From: UBA2253 sp964646985
Lineage (GTDB): Bacteria; Bacillota_I; Bacilli_A; ML615J-28; CAG-698
Length of the DNA stretch: 44,097 bases
Reading direction: 5' to 3'
Assembly: GCA_964646985.1 (NCBI GenBank)
Contig: CAZYFI010000005.1
Coordinates: 1 to 44,097, forward strand
Translations under genes and position numbers: made by a program
Part shown: positions 23,344 to 31,749 of the stretch, piece after piece
How the letters are laid out: the number at the start of each line of letters is the position of its first letter
Position numbering within the stretch: the first letter of the stretch is position 1
Notes under the pieces: model-generated
What the model was told of the DNA's origin: nothing
The model's database searches: none
The model's input: the letters and a program-made list of their open reading frames with translations, nothing else

Positions 23344-24334
23344 TTTGATCACCAATTATGTTCTTCATTTTTTCTATCACATTTCCGACAACAACATTGC
23401 GGGCTTGCATAATGGCGTTGGAAAAAGCATAAGCATCGCTTGATCCGTGTGCCTTGACAACCACACCATCGACACCAAATAAATGAGCACCACCAATTTC
23501 ATCAGGACTTAATTGTTTTTTGAAATTTTTAAAAATTGGTTTCATAAACAAATATCCTAATTTTGCCCTAAAGCTCTGATTGATTTCTTGTTTGAAAAAC
23601 ACTCCAACCGCTTTTGCAACACCTTCACTTGTTTTCATAATCATATTTCCTGTAAAGCCATCGGTGATTAAGATATCACAAGGTGTAGAGAACAATTCTT
23701 TTCCTTCAATATTGCCAAGAAATGTAATGTTTTCATCAGCTTGCATGATTTGAAATGCTTCTTTTTCCAATTCTCGCCCTTTTCCAGGCTCAGTACCGAT
23801 GTTCATCAATCCCACAATTGGTTTGGCAATGCCCCAGACTTCACGACTAAAAATGGTTGCATATTGTGCTAATTGTAATAAGTGCTCGCTTCTTAATTCA
23901 AGGTTTGCACCAACATCAAGCAACAAACGATGCTTCCCTCCTAAATTAGGCAAAATCGGACATAAAGCCACTCGTTTCATACCTGGAATGCGACGTATAA
24001 TCAAATGCGCTGCCGCGATGGTTCCTTGTGTCGGGCCAGCGGTAACCGCTCCATCTACTTCTTTATTCTTGACTGCTTGAAATGCTCTTACCAAAGAAGT
24101 ATTACGATTACGGCGAATTTCGCCAATCGGATCTTTTTCACCCATATCAATTTTATCAGGAGCGTGAACTACTTGAACACGTGGATGATTCAAAATATGT
24201 TTTTTGATGATTTCTTCATCACCGAATAATACAAATTCAAGATCTTCATATCTTTTTAAGGCTAACTTCACTCCATCAATGATTGCTAATGGTGCGAAAT
24301 CACCACCCATGATGTCGATTGCTAATTTTACCAT
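23324..24334 (-). CDS. plsX: Phosphate acyltransferase PlsX
   Basis: Interconverts acyl-ACP and acyl-phosphate, the donor for PlsY in phosphatidic acid synthesis. It is 336 residues, with the family start KLAIDIMGGDFAP, GAVTAGPTQG (about 97-106) and TDGFTGNM (about 224-231). The ATG at 24332-24334 follows AAGGAGG; the longer frame is not needed. No fab genes or acpP follow. With fakA in the same gene run, PlsX may work mainly on acyl-phosphate from scavenged fatty acids (inference). It is 13 nt from the recG stop. Confidence 0.96.
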   Translation of the reverse strand: MVKLAIDIMGGDFAPLAIIDGVKLALKRYEDLEFVLFGDEEIIKKHILNHPRVQVVHAPDKIDMGEKDPIGEIRRNRNTSLVRAFQAVKNKEVDGAVTAGPTQGTIAAAHLIIRRIPGMKRVALCPILPNLGGKHRLLLDVGANLELRSEHLLQLAQYATIFSREVWGIAKPIVGLMNIGTEPGKGRELEKEAFQIMQADENITFLGNIEGKELFSTPCDILITDGFTGNMIMKTSEGVAKAVGVFFKQEINQSFRAKLGYLFMKPIFKNFKKQLSPDEIGGAHLFGVDGVVVKAHGSSDAYAFSNAIMQARNVVVGNVIEKMKNIIGDQNEVTSE

Positions 24335-24347
24335 AATGCGATCCTCC

Positions 24348-26378
24348 TTAATCAAGCATTTCTTTTTTTAAATCATAATTTTGTTTTACAATTTCCAAAA
24401 CCTCTTTATAACTTGGTTCATTGAATAATGTTTGTTTTTCCATAATTTGTTCACATTCTTGATTAATGGAAAATAACAAATCTTTATCTAATACCAAATC
24501 AGCCATTTTAAAGGCAACAGTTCCTGATTGTTTTTCTCCAAAGAAATCACCAGGACCTCGAATAATCAAATCTTCTTCAGCAAGGACAAAACCATCACTA
24601 TTTTCTTCTACAAGTTTTAATCTTGCAATAGCAGTAGGAATTGTGGTATCACTAATCAAAAAACAATAGGCTTGTTCATCACTGCGTCGAACGCGACCAC
24701 GCATTTGATGCAATTGAGCAATTCCAAAACGATCTGCATTAAATATAATCATGGTAGTTGCATTGATGATGTTGACTCCTACTTCAATCACACTTGTAGA
24801 AACAAGAATTTGTGTTTTGTTCTCAGTGAATAATTTCATAACTTGTTCTTTTTCTTGTGGTTTTAGTCGGCTATGAATCAATCCTACTTCACATACCCCT
24901 TTAAAGTAAGCACTTACTTTTTCATAAATTTCAGTTGCATTTCTTAATTCCATCACCTCTGATTCTTCAATCATCGGTGCAATGACATAAATTTGATGAT
25001 TCCTTGCTAGTTCTTCTTTCATGTGAACAACTACTTGAGGCAAATCACTTTCTGACATATATTTGGTAATCACAGGTTTTTTACTACCAGGCATGGTTTT
25101 TATGATGGAAATATCTGTTTCACCAAGAATGGAAATCGCCAATGTTCTAGGAATTGGCGTTGCGCTCATTTTCAAATGATCAATCAAGTGGCCTTTTCCA
25201 ATGATAGAAACACGTTGTTTGACACCAAAGCGATGTTCTTCATCAGTAACGACCAAACCCAAACGCTCAAATTCAACATCTTTTTGAAACAAAGAATGAG
25301 TTCCAATGACAATGTCAACTTTTTTATCAGCCAAACCCGACAAAGTAAATTTTTTATCTTTTGATGCTATCGAAGAAGAAAGCATGGCAATGGTAACTTG
25401 TTCATTTTGAAACAAATCAACAAAAGTACGATAATGTTGTTGTGCCAACACTTCAGTTGGAACCATAATAGCTCCTTGGTAACCAGCTGTAATTGCTGCA
25501 TACAAACAAATGGCAGCAACAACTGTTTTGCCACTTCCTACTTCGCCTTGTAATAATCGATTCATTTTATATTCAGCCCGCATATCCGTTAAAATATCAG
25601 CGAGTGCTTTGTTTTGATCTACTGTTAATCGAAATGGCAATTTTTCAATAAAATTGGCAATTTTCTTTTCATCATATTGGATAGCAACGCCTTGAGGATA
25701 ATGCTTACGCATATAAAACATATATTTTATTTTCATTTGATATAGAAATAACTCTTCAAATTTAATGCGCTTGATCGCAAGATTAATTTCATCGGAATTT
25801 TCGGGAATATTGATATATTTTAAAGCATCATCATAATCGATGAGTTCATATTTATCTTTTAAGGAATGAGGTAGAATATCACTAATCTTATCATGGAAAT
25901 CTTCATAAACTTTTTCTTTGATTTCCAATACTTTCGCATCAGAAATACCTTTGATATTAAAAACTGGATTGATATTGTTACCCAGTTCTTCAAAGTGAAT
26001 TTCCGAAGCGGTAAAAGATTTCATCGTGTCATTGAATTTTCCCGTCAAACAAACATAAACACCAAAAAACAATCGTGTTTTTAAAAAATGACGATTAAAA
26101 ATAGATACCCTAATTTTTTGTCCTTCCACATCAACATAAAAATTCATAACTGATAATTTTGTTTTTACTGAAGTTACCGTCGCTTTTGATTGAACAACAC
26201 CAGCAATGGTTAAATTAATTCCTGGAGTCACTTCTTTCATGGGTACGATTGTATAATCATCAAACTTAGAAGGAAAATCCAACAATAAATCTTCCACAGT
26301 TAGAATATTATTTTTTTTAAAAAAAGATACTTGTTTGGGAGTAATATATTCAATTTGACTTAATAACGTGTTTTTCAT
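24348..26378 (-). CDS. recG: ATP-dependent DNA helicase RecG
   Basis: A branched-DNA helicase that reverses stalled forks and processes recombination intermediates; 676 residues. It has an N-terminal wedge/OB domain (about 1-240), Walker A GEVGSGKT (278-285), DEEH (about 376-379) in TDEEHRFGVKQR, MSATPIPRTLA (motif III), and motif VI in HQMRGRVRRS. All helicase motifs are intact, a useful contrast with the degenerate PriA in the same genome. The ATG at 26376-26378 has TAGGATGG upstream. A terminator after fakA lies just upstream with no room for a promoter. Confidence 0.97.
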   Translation of the reverse strand: MKNTLLSQIEYITPKQVSFFKKNNILTVEDLLLDFPSKFDDYTIVPMKEVTPGINLTIAGVVQSKATVTSVKTKLSVMNFYVDVEGQKIRVSIFNRHFLKTRLFFGVYVCLTGKFNDTMKSFTASEIHFEELGNNINPVFNIKGISDAKVLEIKEKVYEDFHDKISDILPHSLKDKYELIDYDDALKYINIPENSDEINLAIKRIKFEELFLYQMKIKYMFYMRKHYPQGVAIQYDEKKIANFIEKLPFRLTVDQNKALADILTDMRAEYKMNRLLQGEVGSGKTVVAAICLYAAITAGYQGAIMVPTEVLAQQHYRTFVDLFQNEQVTIAMLSSSIASKDKKFTLSGLADKKVDIVIGTHSLFQKDVEFERLGLVVTDEEHRFGVKQRVSIIGKGHLIDHLKMSATPIPRTLAISILGETDISIIKTMPGSKKPVITKYMSESDLPQVVVHMKEELARNHQIYVIAPMIEESEVMELRNATEIYEKVSAYFKGVCEVGLIHSRLKPQEKEQVMKLFTENKTQILVSTSVIEVGVNIINATTMIIFNADRFGIAQLHQMRGRVRRSDEQAYCFLISDTTIPTAIARLKLVEENSDGFVLAEEDLIIRGPGDFFGEKQSGTVAFKMADLVLDKDLLFSINQECEQIMEKQTLFNEPSYKEVLEIVKQNYDLKKEMLD

Positions 26379-26411
26379 AATCCATCCTATTTCTAGATAT
26401 CCCTTAATAAC

Positions 26412-26434
26412 AATAAAAAGGGCAAAAGCCCTTT
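26412..26434 (-). terminator. Intrinsic terminator directly after fakA
   Basis: AAAGGGC (26417-26423) pairs with GCCCTTT (26428-26434), loop AAAA, with a U-rich tail on minus. It touches the fakA stop (26437-26435). Confidence 0.75.
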
Positions 26435-28117
26435 CTATTCTATTGCTAGAATATAACTATAGACTTCTTGATTTCCTTCAATTACATCAACTTCAAGATT
26501 ACTATAATTTTTCTCAATAAATTTTACAAAATCATTCACTTCTTTTTGTGGAACATCTTGCCCATAAATGATGGTAATGATTTCTTTATCTTCATTAACA
26601 CTCGCTTTTAACAAAGCTTTTACAGCATCAGAACGGCGACGGTTTGAAGCGACGATTTTATTATCACAAATGCCAATAAAATCTTCTTTTTTGATATGAA
26701 TGCCATCTAGATCCGTATCACGAATCGAGTATGTTATCAGTCCGGTTGTAACATTATCAATCACAACTTTCAGGTCGTTTAATATTTGTTCAGGTTCTCC
26801 ATTTAAATCAAGCATGGTTAAAGCGGAGAAGCCTTGTGCGATGCTCTTTGTTTCTAAAACAAATACATTGCTCTCTTTATAAATTTTCGCTGATTGTCTT
26901 GCCGCTAAAATAATGTTTTTGTTGTTAGGAAAAACAATAATATTTTCTGCATTTAAAGTGTCAAAACCACGAATGAAATCTTCTGTTGAAGGATTCATGC
27001 TTTGTCCTCCAGAAACGATGTAATCGGCACCCATTTCTTGGAAAGTTTTAATGATCCCTGCACCACTGGCAACGGCTACAATCGCATATTTTTTGCAAAC
27101 ATCAGGTTTCACAGGTGGTTGATGATGAACTTCACCACATTCACACTGTCCTTCTTGTACATGCATAAATTCTTTGTTTTCATGATGTTGGATTGTCATG
27201 TTCTCAATTTTCAAAGACATAAACTCACCAAATTTTTGCCCAATATTTAGGACATCTCCCGGAGTTAATGTATGAACGTGAACTTTTAAAATATCTTCAT
27301 CATGAACAACAACGATAGAATCACCAATTGGGGAAAGCATATTGGTAACAACGGATTCATCAAATTCTGAATTGATCACTTCAGGATTGATTTTCACAAT
27401 AAATTCTGTACAATAACCAAAGGTAACATCATCGTTCTTGTTTAAGAATTGTGTGCTTACAGTGTGCATCGCTCCTTCAACAGGTTTTTCTGATAAAAAC
27501 TTGCCATCAAGTGCCAATGACATTCCTTCAAGAACATAAACCAATCCTGCACCACCACTGTCTACAACTCCTGCTTCTTTTAAAACAGGAAGTAAACTTG
27601 GAGTTCTCACCAAAGAAGCTTTTGCTTCTTCAATAAATTCTTTAAAAAATTCATTGATTGACATTCTTGAAGAAGAGATAGACATTAACTTTTCCGTTGC
27701 TTCTCTTGCAACGGTTAAAATGGTTCCTTCCACAGGTTTCATAACCGCTTTGTAAGCTTGTCTTACACCTGATTCAAACGCTTTTGCTAACCCAATCGCA
27801 TCAACGTGATTGTGCTCTTCAAAGCCTTTGTAAATACCGCGAAATAATTGTGATAAAATAACACCTGAGTTTCCTCTGGCTCCCATTAACATCCCACGCT
27901 GAAGTTTTTTTGAAAGTTCACTTATATTTTCTTCATCCAAATTATAAATTTCATTGACTCCACCTTCTATTGTCATGCGCATATTTGTTCCTGTGTCACC
28001 ATCCGGAACAGGAAAGACATTAAGAGCGTCAACTTGTTTATAATTATTTTTTAAATTCTCTGCTCCATTTAAAATAAGAGTTTTGAATAACAACCCATCT
28101 AATTTATATATATCCAT
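26435..28117 (-). CDS. fakA: Fatty acid kinase FakA (DhaL-domain protein, YloV-like)
   Basis: The ATP-binding subunit of fatty acid kinase. It phosphorylates fatty acids held by a FakB (DegV) protein so that imported fatty acids enter PlsX/PlsY lipid synthesis. It has 560 residues. The N-terminal DhaL kinase domain has NVFPVPDGDTGTNM (about 33-46; Asp residues coordinate Mg-ATP) and RGNSG (81-85). The middle domain has the zinc ligands known from Staphylococcus FakA at Cys236, His280 and His282. The C-terminal FakB-binding domain follows. A Cys/His-rich stretch (GQCECGEVHHQ, about 315-325) is also seen. The ATG at 28115-28117 follows GGAGG. It is divergent from rpmB as in Bacillus, but yloU, normally between them, is missing. 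No fakB is in the window. Confidence 0.92.
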   Translation of the reverse strand: MDIYKLDGLLFKTLILNGAENLKNNYKQVDALNVFPVPDGDTGTNMRMTIEGGVNEIYNLDEENISELSKKLQRGMLMGARGNSGVILSQLFRGIYKGFEEHNHVDAIGLAKAFESGVRQAYKAVMKPVEGTILTVAREATEKLMSISSSRMSINEFFKEFIEEAKASLVRTPSLLPVLKEAGVVDSGGAGLVYVLEGMSLALDGKFLSEKPVEGAMHTVSTQFLNKNDDVTFGYCTEFIVKINPEVINSEFDESVVTNMLSPIGDSIVVVHDEDILKVHVHTLTPGDVLNIGQKFGEFMSLKIENMTIQHHENKEFMHVQEGQCECGEVHHQPPVKPDVCKKYAIVAVASGAGIIKTFQEMGADYIVSGGQSMNPSTEDFIRGFDTLNAENIIVFPNNKNIILAARQSAKIYKESNVFVLETKSIAQGFSALTMLDLNGEPEQILNDLKVVIDNVTTGLITYSIRDTDLDGIHIKKEDFIGICDNKIVASNRRRSDAVKALLKASVNEDKEIITIIYGQDVPQKEVNDFVKFIEKNYSNLEVDVIEGNQEVYSYILAIE

Positions 28118-28190
28118 GAAATCCTCCGAAAAATTGCTTTTTATACAATATTTATTAAATAAAATCCTATAAACACCAATACATTGTAGT

Positions 28191-28219
28191 ATTATAACAC
28201 AATTTTCTCTTTCTAGCAA
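28191..28219 (-). promoter_or_regulatory. SigA-like promoter of fakA
   Basis: On minus, TTGCTA (28214-28219), 17-nt spacer, TATAAT (28191-28196), with an extended TGT before the -10. The leader is about 65 nt. Confidence 0.7.
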
Positions 28220-28289
28220 GAAAAATGTGTTGCCCCTTGCCCCATATAACCCCTATTACACAAATAAAACCTGAAAAAGTAAATATTAC

Positions 28290-28318
28290 TTGCCTTTAAA
28301 ACGCCTCTATGGTATAAT
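28290..28318 (+). promoter_or_regulatory. Strong SigA-like promoter of rpmB
   Basis: TTGCCT (28290-28295), 17-nt spacer, TATAAT (28313-28318) with extended TGG. The inverted repeat 28277-28291 overlaps the first two bases of the -35. Confidence 0.75.
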
Positions 28319-28362
28319 ATGATAAGTAAAAAGTAGAAAATACATTTTTAAGGAGGTTCATC

Positions 28363-28554
28363 ATGCCACGTAAATGTTATATAACAGGTTTAGGCACAGT
28401 AACAGGCAATAGCCGTTCTCACTCTTTGGTTGCTTCTCGCCGCACTTGGAAAGCAAACTTACAAAAAGTAAGAATTGTCGATACCGATGGTAAAGTGAAA
28501 CGCGTTTATGTTTCCACAAGAGCATTGAAATCAGGTTTAGTACAACGTGCTTAA
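28363..28554 (+). CDS. rpmB: 50S ribosomal protein L28
   Basis: A ribosomal large-subunit protein of 63 residues, the usual size. It begins MPRKCYITGLGTVTGNSRSHS and includes the conserved RRTWKANLQKVR block (about 26-37). Only one cysteine (Cys5) is present, so this is the zinc-free form. A very strong AAGGAGG lies 7 nt before the ATG. It is monocistronic, with its own strong promoter and terminator. Confidence 0.97.
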   Translation: MPRKCYITGLGTVTGNSRSHSLVASRRTWKANLQKVRIVDTDGKVKRVYVSTRALKSGLVQRA

Positions 28555-28562
28555 TTGATTCT

Positions 28563-28589
28563 AAAAAGGGCTGATAAAGCCTTTTTTTT
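28563..28589. terminator. Bidirectional terminator between rpmB and thiN
   Basis: AAAAAGGGCT (28563-28572) pairs with AGCCTTTTT (from 28578) with one G-U pair and a 5-nt loop, then eight T. The thiN stop (28590-28588) adjoins the other side. Confidence 0.85.
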
Positions 28590-29205
28590 ATTCATGGATT
28601 TGTTTTGTTTCAATCACCAATAGTTTTTTATTGTTGACATCCAAGTATCCATCGCCAAGCAATTCATTGCTTAAACATAAATTATCATGCATTTTTAAAT
28701 GATAATTAATCAAAGAATATTTAAAACCCCGTAGTGTGATTACAACATCATCTTCTAGAGCAAAAAATGAAAAATATTTAAAATGAGATTTTTCCAGTTT
28801 GGTTGGCTTATCAATGACATAAATCAAATTGTTTTGATCAACAACTTCAATCTTGGCTTCATAATGCTTGATGAGGACATTTAAAATGGCATAAAAATGA
28901 TCTAACCTTCCCCCGGTGCCATTATAGATAATAATTTTTTCATGGGGAATTTCTTTCACTTCAATGATAGCCAATTCCAAATCACCTTTGTCTTTTTCTT
29001 TGGGAAATACTTTGACTTTAGAACAAGCCATAACCACTTCTTCAATATTGCATGAATCAAAGTCACCAATTCCCAAATCAGCAGTCAATCCCATTTGCAT
29101 AATGTGATTGATGCCTCCATCCACCCCAACTAGCATTTCTTCTGGATCAGGTGAGTATAATTGAGAAAACAAGTTGTCTCCAGCAGCTACTATTTTAATA
29201 ATCAT
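28588..29205 (-). CDS. thiN: Thiamine pyrophosphokinase
   Basis: Converts thiamine to thiamine diphosphate with ATP, the activation step needed when thiamine is imported. The 205-residue product shows VGVDGGINH, GDFDS (about 47-51), the Asp-rich KDKGDLELA (about 71-79) and GTGGRLDH (about 96-103). The ATG at 29203-29205 overlaps the rpe stop as ATGA. The frame continues upstream to an ATG at 29223, but that lies inside rpe, where the GGAGG (11 nt before the chosen start) also resides. It is the last gene of the orphan-PHP-rsmB-rlmN-rsgA-rpe-thiN operon. Confidence 0.93.
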   Translation of the reverse strand: MIIKIVAAGDNLFSQLYSPDPEEMLVGVDGGINHIMQMGLTADLGIGDFDSCNIEEVVMACSKVKVFPKEKDKGDLELAIIEVKEIPHEKIIIYNGTGGRLDHFYAILNVLIKHYEAKIEVVDQNNLIYVIDKPTKLEKSHFKYFSFFALEDDVVITLRGFKYSLINYHLKMHDNLCLSNELLGDGYLDVNNKKLLVIETKQIHE

Positions 29206-29846
29206 AGTGTTTTTAACCTCCATATAGCATCTTTTCGATTCATAGAATGAAATATATAAGTCCCCGCCACTAACACTTCAGCACCGCTTTGTTTACACAT
29301 TGCTCCAGTCAAATCATTGATACCACCATCTACTTGAATAGAGTATGGATAGTGGTTTTTTTGTTTTTGGCTTGCTAAATATTCAATTTTTTCCAAAGCA
29401 TTTGGCATAAAGGATTGTCCGCCAAAGCCAGGTTCAACCGACATAATTAAAATCAAGTCTACAAAAGGTAAATAGGGTTCTAACACCGTAACATTGGTGC
29501 TTGGTTTGATGGAAATCCCAGATTTAACACCCAATCTTTTCAAATGCTCTAGCATTTGATTTACATCACTTACCGCTTCATAATGAAAAGTAATATAATC
29601 TGCACCAGCTTTCGCAAACGCTTGTGCATAAAAGAAGGGGTCGGATATCATCAAGTGAACATCAAAAACCATATTGGTGTGTTTTCGCAACTGTTGATAC
29701 ACCACTGGGCCAATCGTGATATTAGGAACAAAATGACCATCCATCACATCAATGTGGAGCCAATCTGCACCTTTTGTTTCAACGTCTTTAACTTCATCCA
29801 GTAATTTGGAAAAATCTGCAGATAAAATCGATGGCGCTACAATCAT
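29202..29846 (-). CDS. rpe: Ribulose-phosphate 3-epimerase
   Basis: Interconverts ribulose 5-phosphate and xylulose 5-phosphate in the pentose phosphate pathway. The TIM-barrel protein of 214 residues begins MIVAPSILSADFSKL. It carries the metal-site residues in HIDVMDGHFVPN (about 31-42) and DVHLMI (about 62-67), MSVEPGFGGQSF (about 134-145) and VDGGIN (about 172-177). It lies 8 nt after rsgA and overlaps thiN by 4 nt. The rsgA-rpe-thiN order is that of B. subtilis. Confidence 0.97.
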   Translation of the reverse strand: MIVAPSILSADFSKLLDEVKDVETKGADWLHIDVMDGHFVPNITIGPVVYQQLRKHTNMVFDVHLMISDPFFYAQAFAKAGADYITFHYEAVSDVNQMLEHLKRLGVKSGISIKPSTNVTVLEPYLPFVDLILIMSVEPGFGGQSFMPNALEKIEYLASQKQKNHYPYSIQVDGGINDLTGAMCKQSGAEVLVAGTYIFHSMNRKDAIWRLKTL

Positions 29847-29854
29847 AAATCCTC

Positions 29855-30715
29855 CTAATATTTATTTTTTTTGGTTTCTTTTATCTCTTTTGCAAATACG
29901 AGGTAATTATCATATCGGCTTTGCATAATACTTTTATTTTGTACAAGTGTTTTGATATGGCAATCAGGTTCTTCAATGTGAACACATTTATTGAATTTAC
30001 ACAAATGACGATTTTGAAAAAACTCAACAAACGTTTGTGAAAACGTCAATAAATCATCATAAGGAAACTCTAAAGTTCCAAATCCAGGCGTGTCAGCAAC
30101 CCAACCATCCAAAAGAGGCAATAACTCAACATGTCTAGTGGTATGCTTTCCTCTTCCCAAAGCCAAAGAAATGGCATCGGTTTTAATGTTGAATGTTACA
30201 TCAAAAAAATTAAGCAACGTGCTTTTGCCAACTCCACTTTGGCCAGCAAACGCACAAATAGAATTGCTGAATTCTGCTTTTAGCTCTTCTTGATTCGCTT
30301 CTTGATCAGTGGTATAAACTTGATATCCTAAGTTACGATAATAATTGATCACAGCATCAAAATTATCGTTTTTTGTTAATAAATCTAATTTTGTAAAAAT
30401 AATGATGATATGCAAATTATAATATTCAAAAATAGAAATCAAACGATCCAATAAATTTAAATTGAGTTCTGGTTCTTTTAATGAAAACACCAAAAATATT
30501 TTATCAATGTTAACAATAGATGGTCTAATTAACTCATTTTTCCTTGGCATTACTTCATGAATCGTTTTGGAAATCGGATCAAAGATGACATGGTCTCCTA
30601 CTTTTACCAACTTTTCATGTAACTTAAATAGCCCTTTTGGCTTACAAACATATTTTTGTTCGCCAGAAATGACAGTAAATTCACCACTAATAGATTTTAT
30701 GACTAATCCTTGCAT
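29855..30715 (-). CDS. rsgA: Ribosome small-subunit maturation GTPase RsgA
   Basis: A circularly permuted GTPase that checks late 30S assembly. In the 286-residue product an OB-fold (about 1-65) precedes the GTPase domain, with G4 (TKLD, 108-111) before G1 (GQSGVGKST, 158-166) and G3 (DTPGF). The C-terminal zinc knuckle is seen in CKFNKCVHIEEPDC. The ATG overlaps the rlmN end by 13 nt. In B. subtilis the phosphatase and kinase genes prpC and prkC sit between rlmN and rsgA; they are missing here. Confidence 0.96.
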   Translation of the reverse strand: MQGLVIKSISGEFTVISGEQKYVCKPKGLFKLHEKLVKVGDHVIFDPISKTIHEVMPRKNELIRPSIVNIDKIFLVFSLKEPELNLNLLDRLISIFEYYNLHIIIIFTKLDLLTKNDNFDAVINYYRNLGYQVYTTDQEANQEELKAEFSNSICAFAGQSGVGKSTLLNFFDVTFNIKTDAISLALGRGKHTTRHVELLPLLDGWVADTPGFGTLEFPYDDLLTFSQTFVEFFQNRHLCKFNKCVHIEEPDCHIKTLVQNKSIMQSRYDNYLVFAKEIKETKKNKY

Positions 30716-31749
30716 GAAAGCTCCTTAACGCGAAGTTGCCCACAAGCAGCATCGATATCATGCCCTTGTTCTCTTCTCAAAGTCACATTCACTTTATTTT
30801 TCATCAAATAATCAAAAAATGGCCTTGACCTAGATTCTTTAGAACGCTTAAAACTATCTCCTGTTTCATTATAAGGTATCAGATTGATATAAGCATTCAT
30901 GTCTTTCACATAATCCACTAGATTCTTAGCATCTTCGATACTATCATTGATTCCATCTAACAATATATACTCAAATGTAATTCGTCTTTTTGTTCTAGCA
31001 AAATAATATTGTAATGCTTTTTTTAATTCTGTTAAATTATAGGTGCGATTGATTTTCATATATTGGCTACGTTTTTCATCAACAGCAAAATGAAGTGATA
31101 CTGCCAAATTGACTTGTAAAGGAAATTCACTGAATTGGTAAATTTTAGGGATGATGCCACAAGTAGATAGCGTAATATGGCGACTTCCTATTTCTAGGCT
31201 TTTTCCATCGTTAATTATTTTAATAAACTCTAAAACAGCTTCATAATTATCAAATGGTTCCCCAATTCCCATAATCACCACGTGACTAACGCGTTTTTCT
31301 TCAAGGCGCAATAAATTATCTATTGTTAATACTTGTAATACCATTTCTGATGTTTCTAAATTCCTAATACGTTTGGTTGTTCCGCTTGCACAGAAAGCAC
31401 ACCCCATATTACAACCAACTTGTGTCGTAACACAAACACTATACCCATAGTTGTGTTTCATGAGTACAGTTTCTATGATATTACCATCATCAAGTTTATA
31501 TAAGAATTTCTTGGTTTCATCAGAAGAAGTTTGCACTAAAACAACTTCAAGTTTTGGAAAATAAAAATCTTCGGCCAATTTTCCAACAAATTCCTTTTTA
31601 AAATTAGAAATTTGGGAAAAATCAGTCAATCTTTGTTTATAAATCGCTTCAAACACTTGCGTTGCCCTAAACTTTTGGCTCCCGATTGATAAGAAATATT
31701 GTTCTAATTGATCTTTGGAATAATTATAAATTGATGTTTGCAATTTCAT
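30703..31749 (-). CDS. rlmN: Dual-specificity 23S rRNA/tRNA adenine-C2 methyltransferase
   Basis: A radical-SAM enzyme methylating A2503 of 23S rRNA and A37 of some tRNAs. It is 348 residues. The Fe-S motif CNMGCAFC places Cys113, Cys117 and Cys120. The methyl-carrying C-terminal cysteine is in DIDAACGQLR (about 340). GEPFDN (about 163-168) marks the SAM-binding region. The ATG overlaps the rsmB end by 26 nt, with GAGG 4 nt upstream of it. Confidence 0.96.
   Translation of the reverse strand: MKLQTSIYNYSKDQLEQYFLSIGSQKFRATQVFEAIYKQRLTDFSQISNFKKEFVGKLAEDFYFPKLEVVLVQTSSDETKKFLYKLDDGNIIETVLMKHNYGYSVCVTTQVGCNMGCAFCASGTTKRIRNLETSEMVLQVLTIDNLLRLEEKRVSHVVIMGIGEPFDNYEAVLEFIKIINDGKSLEIGSRHITLSTCGIIPKIYQFSEFPLQVNLAVSLHFAVDEKRSQYMKINRTYNLTELKKALQYYFARTKRRITFEYILLDGINDSIEDAKNLVDYVKDMNAYINLIPYNETGDSFKRSKESRSRPFFDYLMKNKVNVTLRREQGHDIDAACGQLRVKELSCKD

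Larger units (their letters stand above)
28118..28362. other. Divergent intergenic region fakA/rpmB
   Basis: This 245-bp region holds the two promoters listed separately. It also holds a perfect palindrome TTTATT-A-AATAAA (28151-28163) in the fakA leader, a G+C-rich tandem TTGCCCC TTGCCCC (about 28231-28244), and an inverted repeat AAGTAA-ATA-TTACTT (28277-28291) abutting the rpmB -35. No gene or recognisable riboswitch. Confidence 0.5.

Noticed and set aside
28151..28163. Palindrome TTTATTAAATAAA in the fakA leader as a FapR-like operator
   Set aside because: It does not resemble the known FapR site, and A+T-only palindromes are expected by chance in this composition.
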